Assembly (NCBI GenBank): GCA_021798675.1
Contig: JAJZGE010000147.1
Span: 1 to 5,790 of the forward strand
Direction of reading: 5' to 3'
Length of the DNA stretch: 5,790 bases
From: Pseudomonadota bacterium
Lineage (GTDB): Bacteria > Pseudomonadota > Gammaproteobacteria > Xanthomonadales > Rhodanobacteraceae
Part shown: positions 1 through 5,790 of the stretch, piece after piece
How positions within the stretch are numbered: position 1 is the first letter of the stretch
Layout of the letters: the number at the start of each line of letters is the position of its first letter
Notes under the pieces: generated by a model
Told to the model about the DNA's origin: nothing
Databases searched by the model: none
The model's input: only the letters and a program-made list of their open reading frames with translations
Program-made: the position numbers and the translations under genes

Positions 1-1
1 G

Positions 2-85
2 CGCCCCCAGCAGAGCCAGGCCGGCGCCGCATGGACCGCCGCGTTCGACCGCGGCTGCGCAGCCATCGCCGCGCAACTGAAGTAA
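2..85 (+). CDS. C-terminal fragment of an unrecognised upstream protein
   Basis: An open frame enters from the left edge and stops at TAA (83-85), giving 27 residues that end in AAFDRGCAAIAAQLK. The fragment is rich in Ala, Gln and Arg. Its last half (about WTAAFDRGCAAIAAQL) has the spacing of an amphipathic helix, as at the end of many soluble or lipoprotein domains. It lies 92 bases upstream of kynU on the same strand, so the two could share a transcript. I do not recognise the family from so short a piece; an ABC-transport auxiliary lipoprotein tail would fit but is only a guess. The other two frames are less convincing: the frame with the ATG at 31 runs on into kynU and reads as low-quality Arg/Pro-rich sequence. 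Confidence 0.5.
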   Translation, partial: RPQQSQAGAAWTAAFDRGCAAIAAQLK

Positions 86-99
86 AGCACCACGCCCCC

Positions 100-123
100 C
101 TGCCCCTCCGGCCGGCGGGGCGG
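100..123 (+). terminator. GC-rich terminator-like hairpin after the upstream gene
   Basis: GCCCC (102-106) pairs with GGGGC (117-121). The stem extends outward by a G-U and a C-G pair (100-101 with 122-123) and inward, past one mismatch, by CC/GG. It begins 15 bases after the TAA at 83-85, where a terminator would be expected. No T-run follows, so it is not a classic intrinsic terminator. It may instead be an mRNA 3'-end stabiliser or chance structure in GC-rich DNA. Confidence 0.3.
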
Positions 124-138
124 ACCGCGACGGGACGC

Positions 139-150
139 GCCGCCGGCGGC
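139..150. repeat. 12-base perfect palindrome upstream of kynU
   Basis: GCCGCCGGCGGC reads the same on both strands and lies 27 bases before the kynU start codon. Its 11-base part CCGCCGGCGGC (140-150) recurs exactly at 1461-1471, just after the kynU stop codon. It could be an operator half or a hairpin, or chance, since such words are common in DNA of this composition. Confidence 0.35.
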
Positions 151-167
151 ATTCGCCCAACTTCCCC

Positions 168-171
168 AGGA
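168..171 (+). promoter_or_regulatory. kynU ribosome binding site
   Basis: AGGA lies 6 bases before the ATG at 178. This spacing supports 178 as the true start rather than the in-frame ATG at 31, which would add 49 low-complexity, Arg/Pro-rich residues unlike any kynureninase. Confidence 0.65.
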
Positions 172-177
172 TCGCCG

Positions 178-1458
178 ATGTCTTCCGACTACCAAGCCAG
201 CGCCGACTGGGCGCAAGCCGCCGATGCCGCCGATCCGCTGCGCGCGTTCCGCGACGAATTCCTGATCCCGCCGCACGAAGGCCGCGACAGCGCGTACTTC
301 TGCGGCAATTCGCTGGGCCTGCAGCCACGCGCAGTGCGCGCCGCGCTCGCCGCCGAACTGGACGACTGGGCGCAACTCGGCGTGGAAGGCCACTTCAAGG
401 GCCGCCTGCCGTGGATGGACTACCACGAGTTCGTGCGCGACCACCTGGCCGAGGTCGTTGGCGCGCGGCCGGCCGAAGTGGTGGCGATGAACACGCTCGG
501 GGTGAACCTGCACCTGATGATGGTGAGCTTCTACCGCCCCACGCCCGCGCGGCCCGCCATCCTGATGGAAGCCGGAGCGTTCCCCACCGACCGATACGCG
601 CTGGAATCGCAGATCCGCTTCCACGGCTTCGACCCGGCCACCGCGCTGATCGAGCTGGAGGCGGACGAACCGAACGGCACGCTGTCGATGGCGGCGATCG
701 AACGCGCGCTGGCCGAACACGGCTCGCGCATCGCGCTGGTGATGCTGCCCGGCGTGCAGTACCGCACCGGCCAGGCCTTCGACCTCGCGGCGATCACTGC
801 ACTGGGTCACCGGTACGGCTGCACCGTGGGCTTCGACCTTGCCCACGCGGTGGGCAACCTGCCGCTGCAACTGCACGACAGCGGCGCCGACTTCGCCATC
901 TGGTGCAGCTACAAGTACCTCAACAGCGGCCCGGGCGCGGTGGGCGGCGCCTTCGTGCACGAGCGCCACGCGCAGGCCGCGCTGCCGCGCTTCGCCGGCT
1001 GGTGGGGCCACGACAAGACCACCCGCTTCCGCATGGGTCCCGAATTCGCGCCCACGCACGGCGCCGACGGCTGGCAGCTCAGCAACCCGCCGATCCTCGC
1101 GCTGGCGCCGCTGCGCGTTTCGCTCGAAATCTTCCACCGCGCCGGCATGGCGCGGCTGCGCGCGAAGTCGCTCAGGCTCACCGGTTACCTGGAATGGCTG
1201 GTGCAGACGCAGCTCGCCGACGTGCTGGAAGTGGTCACGCCCACCGATCCCGCGCGCCGCGGCGCCCAGCTTTCCCTGCGCGTGCGCGGTGGTCGCGAGC
1301 GCGGGCGCGCGCTGTTCGACTACCTGATGGAACACGGCGTGGTCGGCGACTGGCGCGAGCCCGACGTGATCCGCATCTCGCCGGCACCGCTGTACAACCG
1401 CTTCGCGGACTGCCTGCAGTTCGCGGAGACGGTGCGAGCCTGGGCCGGCGGCGGCTGA
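178..1458 (+). CDS. kynU: Kynureninase (EC 3.7.1.3)
   Basis: This PLP-dependent cytosolic hydrolase splits L-kynurenine to anthranilate plus alanine, or 3-hydroxykynurenine to 3-hydroxyanthranilate plus alanine. It has 426 residues, close to the usual bacterial length of about 415-425. Family motifs run in order: YFCGNSLGLQP (40-50), MNTLGVNLHLMM (104-115; N105-T106 near the cofactor phosphate), GAFPTDRY (133-140), GFDLAHAVGN (218-227; D220 and H223 expected at the PLP ring), CSYKYLNSGPG (243-253; K246 is the expected Schiff-base lysine), RFAGWWGH (271-278), WQLSNPP (299-305) and DWREPDVIRISPAPLYN near the C-terminus. No signal peptide or frameshift is seen. The upstream gap holds no clear promoter, so it may be transcribed with its upstream neighbour. 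It converges on proA. Some Xanthomonadales are known to use the kynurenine route for NAD synthesis; that role here is inference, as the partner genes are outside the window. Confidence 0.96.
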   Translation: MSSDYQASADWAQAADAADPLRAFRDEFLIPPHEGRDSAYFCGNSLGLQPRAVRAALAAELDDWAQLGVEGHFKGRLPWMDYHEFVRDHLAEVVGARPAEVVAMNTLGVNLHLMMVSFYRPTPARPAILMEAGAFPTDRYALESQIRFHGFDPATALIELEADEPNGTLSMAAIERALAEHGSRIALVMLPGVQYRTGQAFDLAAITALGHRYGCTVGFDLAHAVGNLPLQLHDSGADFAIWCSYKYLNSGPGAVGGAFVHERHAQAALPRFAGWWGHDKTTRFRMGPEFAPTHGADGWQLSNPPILALAPLRVSLEIFHRAGMARLRAKSLRLTGYLEWLVQTQLADVLEVVTPTDPARRGAQLSLRVRGGRERGRALFDYLMEHGVVGDWREPDVIRISPAPLYNRFADCLQFAETVRAWAGGG

Positions 1459-1468
1459 GTCCGCCGGC
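1444..1468. terminator. Hairpin across the kynU/proA convergent junction
   Basis: GCCGGCGG (1444-1451) is the reverse complement of CCGCCGGC (1461-1468), giving an 8-bp GC stem with a 9-base loop that contains the kynU stop codon. An alternative 6-bp stem with a 6-base loop uses 1449-1454 and 1461-1466. The position between two converging genes only 16 bases apart suits a shared bidirectional terminator. Neither strand has a T-run afterwards, so Rho-dependent ending or mere 3'-end protection is at least as likely. Confidence 0.35.
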
Positions 1469-1474
1469 GGCACG

Positions 1475-2740
1475 CTACCGCGCCCGACTGGCCGGATGCC
1501 GCACCTGTCCCTCGCCGCGCACCACAAAGCGCTCAATGGTGAGCGACTCGGCGCCCATCGGGCCGTAGGCGTGCAGGCGCGTGGTGGAGATGCCGATCTC
1601 GGCGCCCAGGCCCAGTTCGCCGCCGTCGCTGAAGCGCGAGGAGGCGTTGACCATCACCACCGCCGAGCGGATCGCCTGCACGAATCGCCGTGCCGCGGCC
1701 TCGTCGCGGGTGGCGATCACCTCGGTATGATCCGAACCGTAACGGCGAATGTGAGCGATGGCGTCGTCGAGGCTGTCGACCACGCGCACGGCGAGGATCA
1801 GGTCGAGGAACTCGGCCGCGTAGTCGTCGTCGCTGGCCAGCTTCGCACCGGCCACCCGCGCACAGGTATGCGCATCGCCTCGCAGCTCCACGCCACGCGC
1901 ACGCAAAGCTTGCGCCGCACGCGGCAGGAACTCGTCGGCCACCTCGCGATGCACCAGCAGCGTCTCCAGCGCGTTGCACACGCCGGGGCGCGAAGTCTTC
2001 CCGTCGACCAACAGGTCCAGCGCCAGCTCGAGGTCGGCCGCACGATCCACGTAGAGGTGGCACACGCCCTTGTAGTGCTTGATCACCGGTACCCGCGCAT
2101 GCTCGGCAACGAAGCGGATCAGGCCTTCGCCACCGCGCGGGATCGCGAGGTCCACCAGATCGCTGAGCTGCAGCAGCTCGACCATGGTCTCGCGGCGCAG
2201 GTCTTCCACCAGGGTGACGGCGGCGGTCGGCAAGCCATGCGCGCGCAAGGCGTCGTGCAGCGCTGCGGCGATCGCCGTGTTCGAATGGATGGCCTCGGAG
2301 CCACCACGCAGCACCACCGCGTTGCCGGCCTTGAGGCAGAGCGCCGCGGCATCGGCGGTGACGTTGGGGCGTGCCTCGTAGATCATCGCCACCACGCCCA
2401 GCGGAATGCGCACGCGTTCGACCTCGAGGCCGTTGGGCCGCTTCTCGCGCCGTGTCACCTGGCCGACCGGATCAGGCAATGCGGCCACTTCGCGCAAGGC
2501 GTTGGCAATGCTTGCCACGCGTGCCGCATCCAGCCGCAGGCGGTCCAGCATCGCGCCCTGCACGCCCTTGGCGGCGGCCTGCGCCATATCCTGCGCGTTC
2601 GCCGCGAGCAGGTCTGCGCAACGCGCTTCCAGCGCGGAGCCCATGTCGCGGAGCAGGGCTGCCTTGGCGCCACTATCCAGCGCCGCGATCGCCACCACCG
2701 CGTCACGGCAGGCCGTGACCGAACTACGGATTCCGCTCAT
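1475..2740 (-). CDS. proA: Gamma-glutamyl phosphate reductase (EC 1.2.1.41)
   Basis: ProA reduces gamma-glutamyl phosphate with NADPH to glutamate 5-semialdehyde, the second step of proline synthesis. It acts in the cytosol directly after ProB. It has 421 residues, the normal length for the aldehyde-dehydrogenase-like ProA family. Visible motifs are [18 protein letters not shown] (111-128), [15 protein letters not shown] (136-150), IPRGGEGLI (200-208), [11 protein letters not shown] (222-232), [15 protein letters not shown] (250-264) with C255 as the expected catalytic cysteine, and the complete family signature from V321 to I342, including [13 protein letters not shown]. The start ATG overlaps the proB stop as ATGA. 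A strong GGAGG lies 9 bases upstream inside proB (2750-2754), so translational coupling is likely. The stop is TAG. It is the last gene of the operon and converges on kynU. No odd residues were noticed. Confidence 0.97.
   Translation of the reverse strand: MSGIRSSVTACRDAVVAIAALDSGAKAALLRDMGSALEARCADLLAANAQDMAQAAAKGVQGAMLDRLRLDAARVASIANALREVAALPDPVGQVTRREKRPNGLEVERVRIPLGVVAMIYEARPNVTADAAALCLKAGNAVVLRGGSEAIHSNTAIAAALHDALRAHGLPTAAVTLVEDLRRETMVELLQLSDLVDLAIPRGGEGLIRFVAEHARVPVIKHYKGVCHLYVDRAADLELALDLLVDGKTSRPGVCNALETLLVHREVADEFLPRAAQALRARGVELRGDAHTCARVAGAKLASDDDYAAEFLDLILAVRVVDSLDDAIAHIRRYGSDHTEVIATRDEAAARRFVQAIRSAVVMVNASSRFSDGGELGLGAEIGISTTRLHAYGPMGAESLTIERFVVRGEGQVRHPASRAR
2737..2740 (-). promoter_or_regulatory. 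proB/proA ATGA translational coupling overlap
   Basis: The proA ATG (2740-2738) and proB TGA (2739-2737) share bases in an ATGA, preceded by GGAGG in the proB tail. The 9 bases CATGAGCGG here are identical to those at the cupin/proB junction (3881-3889 on the + strand). Coupled synthesis suits two enzymes that pass the unstable gamma-glutamyl phosphate between them. Confidence 0.8.
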
Positions 2741-3888
2741 GCCGCAATGCCTCCAGGAGTTTCGACGGCGACGAGGTCGTCGCGGTGTACCACTTCGCTG
2801 CCATAGCTGTAGCCCAGCACGGCCTCGATGTCGCGGCTGTGCCGGCCGGCGAGCCGGCGCACTTCGCCGGCGGCGTATTGGCAGAGGCCGCGCGCCACGA
2901 CCTTGCCGTCGGTATCGGTGATTTCCACCAGGTCGCCGCGCTGGAATTCGCCCTGCGCGCCAGCGATGCCGCCCGGCAACAACGAAGCGCGACCGCCGGC
3001 CAGCGCGTGCGCCGCGCCGGCATCCACGCGGATGTGTCCCGCCGCGGCCGGCGCGTGACGTAGCCAGTACTTGCGCGCCTGCATGCGCGTCGCGGCAGCG
3101 TCGACCAGGGTGCCGTGCAGTCGGTCGTAGCGCAGCGCCTCCACCGCCGCGGCGTCACGACCGCTGAAGAGCGCGGTGGGTATGCCCGCCGCAGCGGCTT
3201 TGCCGGCGGCTTCCAGCTTGGTGCGCATGCCGCCGGTGCCGACCGCGCTGCCGCTGCCGCCCGCCATCGCCAGCACCTCGGGCGTAAGCGCCTCGACACG
3301 GTCGATCGGGGTCGCCTGCGGATCGCGGCGTGGATCGGCGCTGTACAGCGCGTCGATATCCGAAGCGATCAGCAACAGGTCCGCATCGACCAGCGCCGCG
3401 ACGATAGCCGCGAGGTTGTCGTTGTCGCCAAGCTTCAGCTCGTCCACCGCCACGGTGTCGTTTTCGTTCACCACCGGCAGCACATCCAGCGCCAGCAGGC
3501 CGCGCAGCGTGGCGCGCGCGTTGAGGTAGCGCCGGCGATTGCGCAGGTCGTCGTGGGTGAGCAGCACCTGCGCCACCGGCCGCACGGACAACGACTGCCA
3601 CAACGCGATCATCGGCGCCTGGCCCAGTGCGGCCAGCGCCTGCCGCGCCGCCAGGTCGCCAGCGGCCGGCGCATGCTCGCGCAGTAAGGCACGCCCCGCC
3701 GCCACCGCACCGGAGGAAACCAGCACCACCTGCCGTCCCGCGGCATGACTGGCGCCGATGAAGCCGGCAAGCGCCGAAGCGTGGCGGTCGGTCAATCCGC
3801 CGCCATCCGCCGCCAGCAGGTTGCTGCCGACCTTGAGCACGGCACGGCGCCAGTTCGGCAGAGGCTGGTCCCGCAGGGGGCCGCTCAT
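2737..3888 (-). CDS. proB: Glutamate 5-kinase with C-terminal PUA domain (EC 2.7.2.11)
   Basis: ProB phosphorylates glutamate with ATP to gamma-glutamyl phosphate, the first step of proline synthesis and usually the one inhibited by proline. It has 383 residues, against about 367 in E. coli. The amino-acid-kinase domain (about 14-265) shows LKVGSNLL (18-25), VSSGAVAAG (57-65), [12 protein letters not shown] (140-151), LGDNDNLAA (153-161), [13 protein letters not shown] (175-187) and [12 protein letters not shown] (217-228). The C-terminal PUA domain (about 284-375) shows the usual Ala-Gly-Glu-Val-Arg-Arg-Leu-Ala-Gly stretch (340-348) and [10 protein letters not shown] (367-376). The PUA domain is present in the longer, E. 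coli-type ProB enzymes. The start ATG overlaps the cupin stop as ATGA, with GAGG (3896-3899) 7 bases upstream; the next in-frame Met (93) is far inside the fold. Feedback inhibition cannot be judged by eye. Confidence 0.97.
   Translation of the reverse strand: MSGPLRDQPLPNWRRAVLKVGSNLLAADGGGLTDRHASALAGFIGASHAAGRQVVLVSSGAVAAGRALLREHAPAAGDLAARQALAALGQAPMIALWQSLSVRPVAQVLLTHDDLRNRRRYLNARATLRGLLALDVLPVVNENDTVAVDELKLGDNDNLAAIVAALVDADLLLIASDIDALYSADPRRDPQATPIDRVEALTPEVLAMAGGSGSAVGTGGMRTKLEAAGKAAAAGIPTALFSGRDAAAVEALRYDRLHGTLVDAAATRMQARKYWLRHAPAAAGHIRVDAGAAHALAGGRASLLPGGIAGAQGEFQRGDLVEITDTDGKVVARGLCQYAAGEVRRLAGRHSRDIEAVLGYSYGSEVVHRDDLVAVETPGGIAA
3885..3888 (-). promoter_or_regulatory. cupin/proB ATGA translational coupling overlap
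   Basis: The proB ATG (3888-3886) overlaps the cupin TGA (3887-3885). The ribosome binding site GAGG for proB lies within the last cupin codons. Translation of proB is therefore probably tied to that of the cupin gene. Confidence 0.8.
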
Positions 3889-4244
3889 GACTCCGCCTCG
3901 TATGGCACATCGATGCGATCACCGTGGCTCTTCGGCGCCGATACCACCAGGAAGCGCACGTCGACTCCGCCTTCGTTGCGCATCTGGTGCGCAGCCCCGG
4001 GCGGCACGTGCAGCCCCTCGCCGCAGCGCAAACCATGCCGCACGCCCTCCAGCTCCAGTACGGCTTCGCCATCAAGCACATAGAAAAACTGCCGCGCACG
4101 GGCATGCCGGTGGCGTTGCTCGACGGCACCGGGCGGCATGCGCTCCTCGATCACGCTGAGATCGTCGCCGGCGAGCAAATGCCAGCCGTCGCAACCCTGT
4201 CCCCAGCGATAGTGCCCGGCATTGTCCGTACTGACCACCGCCAT
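3885..4244 (-). CDS. Small single-domain cupin protein, function unknown
   Basis: This 119-residue protein is a single cupin_2 beta-barrel with no signal peptide or membrane segment. Cupin motif 1 runs from G39 to G59 as G-x5-H45-x-H47-x4-Q52-x6-G: both histidines are present but the usual metal-binding Glu is Gln. Motif 2 is complete, with G75-x5-P81-x-G83-x2-H86-x3-N90. A metal site from H45, H47 and H86 is therefore likely, with Q52 as a possible fourth ligand. The N-terminal part GWHLLAGDDLSVIEERMPPG (20-39) and the tail FLVVSAPKSHGDRI (98-111) match, as I recall, a widespread family of short stand-alone cupins with no assigned reaction. The gene starts 12 bases after the argH stop with GGAG (4251-4254) 6 bases before its ATG, and overlaps proB by 4 bases, so it is an integral operon member. 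A role in arginine or proline metabolism is inference only; a small-molecule sensor or an isomerase is equally possible. Confidence 0.88.
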   Translation of the reverse strand: MAVVSTDNAGHYRWGQGCDGWHLLAGDDLSVIEERMPPGAVEQRHRHARARQFFYVLDGEAVLELEGVRHGLRCGEGLHVPPGAAHQMRNEGGVDVRFLVVSAPKSHGDRIDVPYEAES

Positions 4245-4256
4245 GACCTACTCCGT

Positions 4257-5552
4257 TTAGACGTCCAGACGTCCAAGTCTAGCGCGCAATTCATCCAGGC
4301 GCAGGTCTCCACCGGAACCCGGCGAGACGCGCTGATCCAGGCTCTGCTCCGGCGTCCGGCCGGCACCGGCCGAGGCGGCGGCCTCGGCGGCGGCGCGATA
4401 GGCGTCACGGAACGGCACGCCAGCCGCGGCTTGCTCGATCGCCACGTCGGTGGCGTACATCGCCGGCTCGATGGCCGCGCGCATCGCCGGCTCGTTCCAC
4501 CGCAACCTTGCCAGCAGGTCCGGCACCAGTTCCAGCGCCATCAGCCCGTGGCGCACGCCGTGGAAGAGCGAACCCTTGGAGAACTGCAGGTCGCGCTGGT
4601 AGCCGGAAGGCAGCGACAGCAGCTGCTCGATCTCGGTGCGCGCGGCGGCCACGCTGGCGTAGCTGGCGCGCAGCAGCTCCACCACGTCCGGGTTGCGCTT
4701 GTTCGGCATGATCGAGCTGCCGGTGGTGTACTCGGCCGGCAGCTTCACGAAGTCGAATTCGGCGGTGGTGAACAGCGACAAGTCCCAAGCCATGCGGCGC
4801 ACGTCCAGCATTGCGGCACCGATCGCTTCCAGTACCGCCATCTCGTACTTCCCGCGCGAGAGCTGGGCATAGATCGGCGACACCTGCATGCGCGCGAAGC
4901 CGAGTGCCGCGGTGGTGTGCTCGCGATCGAGCTTGAGGTTCACGCCGTAGCCGGCAGCGGTGCCCAGCGGGTTGGCGTCGATCAACTCGCGCGTGCCGCG
5001 GGCGCGGAAGGCGTTATCGATGAAGCCCTCGGCGAAGCCGGCGAACCACATCGCGGTCGACGACACCACCGCGCGCTGCAGGTGGGTGTAGCCCGGCAGC
5101 GGTACGGCCGGCTGCGCGGCGCGCTCGAGGCAGACCATCGCGATGGCACGGCAGTGCACTTCAAGCGCTTCGAGCTTCTCCTTCAACCACAGCCGCGTGG
5201 CAACCAGGATCTGGTCGTTGCGGCTGCGCCCGGTGTGGACGCGGCGCCCGGCGTCACCCAAGCGCTCGGTCAGGCGAGCCTCGATGGCCGAGTGGCCGTC
5301 TTCGTAGCGCTCGTCCAGCACGAAGGTGCCGCTCCTGAAGTCCTCGCCCAACGCATCGAGCTCGCGCTTCAGCGCAGCCGCCTCGTCGGCGCTCACCACG
5401 GCGATGTTCGCCAGACCTTCCACGTGCGCCTTGCTGGCCGCAATGTCGTGCAGGAAGAACTCGCGGTCGAGGATCACGTCGTCGCCGGCGAGGAAGCGCA
5501 TGATGCTGGCGTCGATCTGGATGCCGGTCTTTTGCCACAGCGGCTGCGTCAT
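4257..5552 (-). CDS. argH: Argininosuccinate lyase (EC 4.3.2.1)
   Basis: ArgH splits argininosuccinate into arginine and fumarate, the last step of arginine synthesis, as a cytosolic homotetramer. It has 431 residues; family members are usually about 430-465. Motifs are [17 protein letters not shown] (83-99), [10 protein letters not shown] (105-114), GYTHLQRA (154-161) with H157 as the expected general acid/base region, and the fumarate-lyase signature [12 protein letters not shown] (278-289), whose serine loop holds the catalytic Ser. PLGTAAGYG (195-203) stands where most ArgH proteins read like PLGSGALAG; I recall the former from Xanthomonas ArgH. The start at 5552 is chosen because AAGGA (5562-5566) lies 9 bases upstream and the protein then begins [10 protein letters not shown], as in relatives. 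The upstream in-frame ATG at 5663 would overlap argC and add 37 unrelated residues. The stop is TAA. It is followed after 12 bases by the cupin gene. Confidence 0.96.
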   Translation of the reverse strand: MTQPLWQKTGIQIDASIMRFLAGDDVILDREFFLHDIAASKAHVEGLANIAVVSADEAAALKRELDALGEDFRSGTFVLDERYEDGHSAIEARLTERLGDAGRRVHTGRSRNDQILVATRLWLKEKLEALEVHCRAIAMVCLERAAQPAVPLPGYTHLQRAVVSSTAMWFAGFAEGFIDNAFRARGTRELIDANPLGTAAGYGVNLKLDREHTTAALGFARMQVSPIYAQLSRGKYEMAVLEAIGAAMLDVRRMAWDLSLFTTAEFDFVKLPAEYTTGSSIMPNKRNPDVVELLRASYASVAAARTEIEQLLSLPSGYQRDLQFSKGSLFHGVRHGLMALELVPDLLARLRWNEPAMRAAIEPAMYATDVAIEQAAAGVPFRDAYRAAAEAAASAGAGRTPEQSLDQRVSPGSGGDLRLDELRARLGRLDV

Positions 5553-5561
5553 CGTGAATGG

Positions 5562-5566
5562 TCCTT
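5562..5566 (-). promoter_or_regulatory. argH ribosome binding site
   Basis: AAGGA on the minus strand lies 9 bases before the ATG at 5552 and settles the argH start. A small hairpin (5571-5587) ends 4 bases upstream of it. Confidence 0.65.
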
Positions 5567-5570
5567 GGCA

Positions 5571-5626
5571 CGCGCAACCTGTGCGCGACGGCTTTGATGA
5601 AGTCGGGTGGGGAAGCTTTCGCGCAC
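5571..5626 (-). promoter_or_regulatory. Mutually exclusive hairpins in the argC-argH gap
   Basis: In the argH leader (minus-strand sense), segment A GTGCGCGA (5626-5619) is fully complementary to segment B TCGCGCAC (5588-5581), giving 8 bp with a 30-base loop. Six bases of B, CGCGCA (5587-5582), can instead pair with segment C TGCGCG (5576-5571), giving 6 bp with a 5-base loop just before the argH ribosome binding site. A and C share TGCGCG and so compete for B. The layout resembles an RNA switch or processing site, but no ligand, leader peptide or T-run is seen, and CG-rich words are frequent here. The 85-base gap (5553-5637) shows no clear promoter. Confidence 0.3.
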
Positions 5627-5637
5627 GGGGTGCGTTC

Positions 5638-5790
5638 CTACATCGGTATCCCGGCGTATTCATCCAGGCCGAGCGCGCGATTGACGTTCTGCACTGCCTG
5701 GGTGGCGGCGCCCTTCAGCAGGTTGTCGAGCGTCGCCACCACCACCAGGCGCTTGCGATCCGCCGACAGCGCGAAGCCGCCGACCTCGAC
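5638..5790 (-). CDS. argC: N-acetyl-gamma-glutamyl-phosphate reductase, C-terminal end (EC 1.2.1.38)
   Basis: A minus-strand frame enters from the right edge and ends at TAG (5640-5638), giving the last 50 residues. The stretch [18 protein letters not shown] (20-37 of the fragment) followed by [13 protein letters not shown] is the typical ArgC end; the D-N-L-x-K-G-A-A segment is strongly conserved in that family. ArgC reduces N-acetyl-glutamyl phosphate to N-acetylglutamate semialdehyde in arginine synthesis. The catalytic cysteine and the NADP-binding fold lie outside the window. It sits 85 bases upstream of argH in the same direction, as in Xanthomonas-type arginine clusters. The gene looks intact as far as seen and is cut only by the window edge. 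Confidence 0.92.
   Translation of the reverse strand, partial: VEVGGFALSADRKRLVVVATLDNLLKGAATQAVQNVNRALGLDEYAGIPM

Noticed and set aside
31..177. In-frame N-terminal extension of kynU from an ATG at 31
   Set aside because: The extra 49 residues are Arg/Pro/Gly-rich and unlike kynureninase. They overlap the better upstream gene end at 83-85, and AGGA correctly precedes the ATG at 178.
86..177. Promoter for kynU
   Set aside because: The gap is almost all G and C, with no -10-like AT-rich hexamer at a sensible distance from the start.
411..1568. Long open frame on the + strand in another frame over kynU
   Set aside because: The product is Arg/Ala/Pro-rich low-complexity sequence, typical of a shifted frame of a GC-rich gene. 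kynU in the other frame has all its family motifs.
1496..2806. 436-codon + strand open frame opposite proA
   Set aside because: It is a mirror of proA codon bias: His/Arg/Gln-rich with no recognisable domain, and it extends into proB.
2841..2876. Cluster of GCCGGC/CCGGCG repeats
   Set aside because: It lies wholly within the proB PUA domain, where the encoded residues match the family; codon choice in GC-rich DNA explains it.
3924..5597. 557-codon + strand open frame opposite the cupin gene and argH
   Set aside because: It is strikingly long, but antisense frames in step with GC-rich codons lack stops by composition. The product is rich in His, Arg, Gln and Val, shows no domain, and crosses two real genes on the other strand.
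5553..5663. argH start at an upstream ATG (5663)
   Set aside because: It would overlap the argC end by 26 bases and add 37 residues not seen in ArgH. AAGGA and family-like sequence support 5552.
1..5790. tRNA, rRNA, CRISPR, insertion sequence or attachment site
   Set aside because: No regularly spaced repeats, no transposase-like reading frames, no cloverleaf-like segments and no terminal inverted repeats were found on either strand.

Overview
The window is very GC-rich, stop-poor DNA packed with genes. It looks like a chromosomal biosynthetic region of a gammaproteobacterium of the Xanthomonadales/Lysobacterales group, perhaps Rhodanobacteraceae (Dyella/Rhodanobacter-like). The reasons are the gene order argC-argH-(cupin)-proB-proA and protein sequences that closely resemble, from memory, Xanthomonas kynureninase and argininosuccinate lyase. 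The taxonomic call is inference; no search was run.

Left part (1-1458, + strand): the last 27 codons of an unrecognised gene, a GC-rich 92-base gap with a terminator-like hairpin and a 12-base perfect palindrome, then a complete kynureninase gene (kynU). KynU belongs to tryptophan breakdown through kynurenine, giving anthranilate or 3-hydroxyanthranilate plus alanine. The second product can feed NAD synthesis.

Right part (1475-5790, - strand): a tightly packed amino-acid operon read right to left. It holds the C-terminal end of argC, complete argH, a small cupin protein of unknown function, proB and proA. The cupin/proB and proB/proA junctions are both 4-base ATGA overlaps, argH/cupin are 12 bases apart, and only argC/argH have a real gap (85 bases). 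ArgC and ArgH belong to arginine synthesis from glutamate. ProB and ProA carry out the first two steps of proline synthesis from glutamate. The operon therefore joins two glutamate-derived pathways, with the cupin translationally tied to the proline half.

kynU and proA converge with only 16 bases between their stop codons, and a GC-rich hairpin spans that junction. No convincing sigma70 promoter, RNA gene, mobile element or CRISPR array was seen, and no stretch over 300 bases lacks a gene. I found no clearly new system. The best leads are the cupin gene locked into the Arg/Pro operon and a pair of mutually exclusive hairpins just upstream of the argH ribosome binding site.
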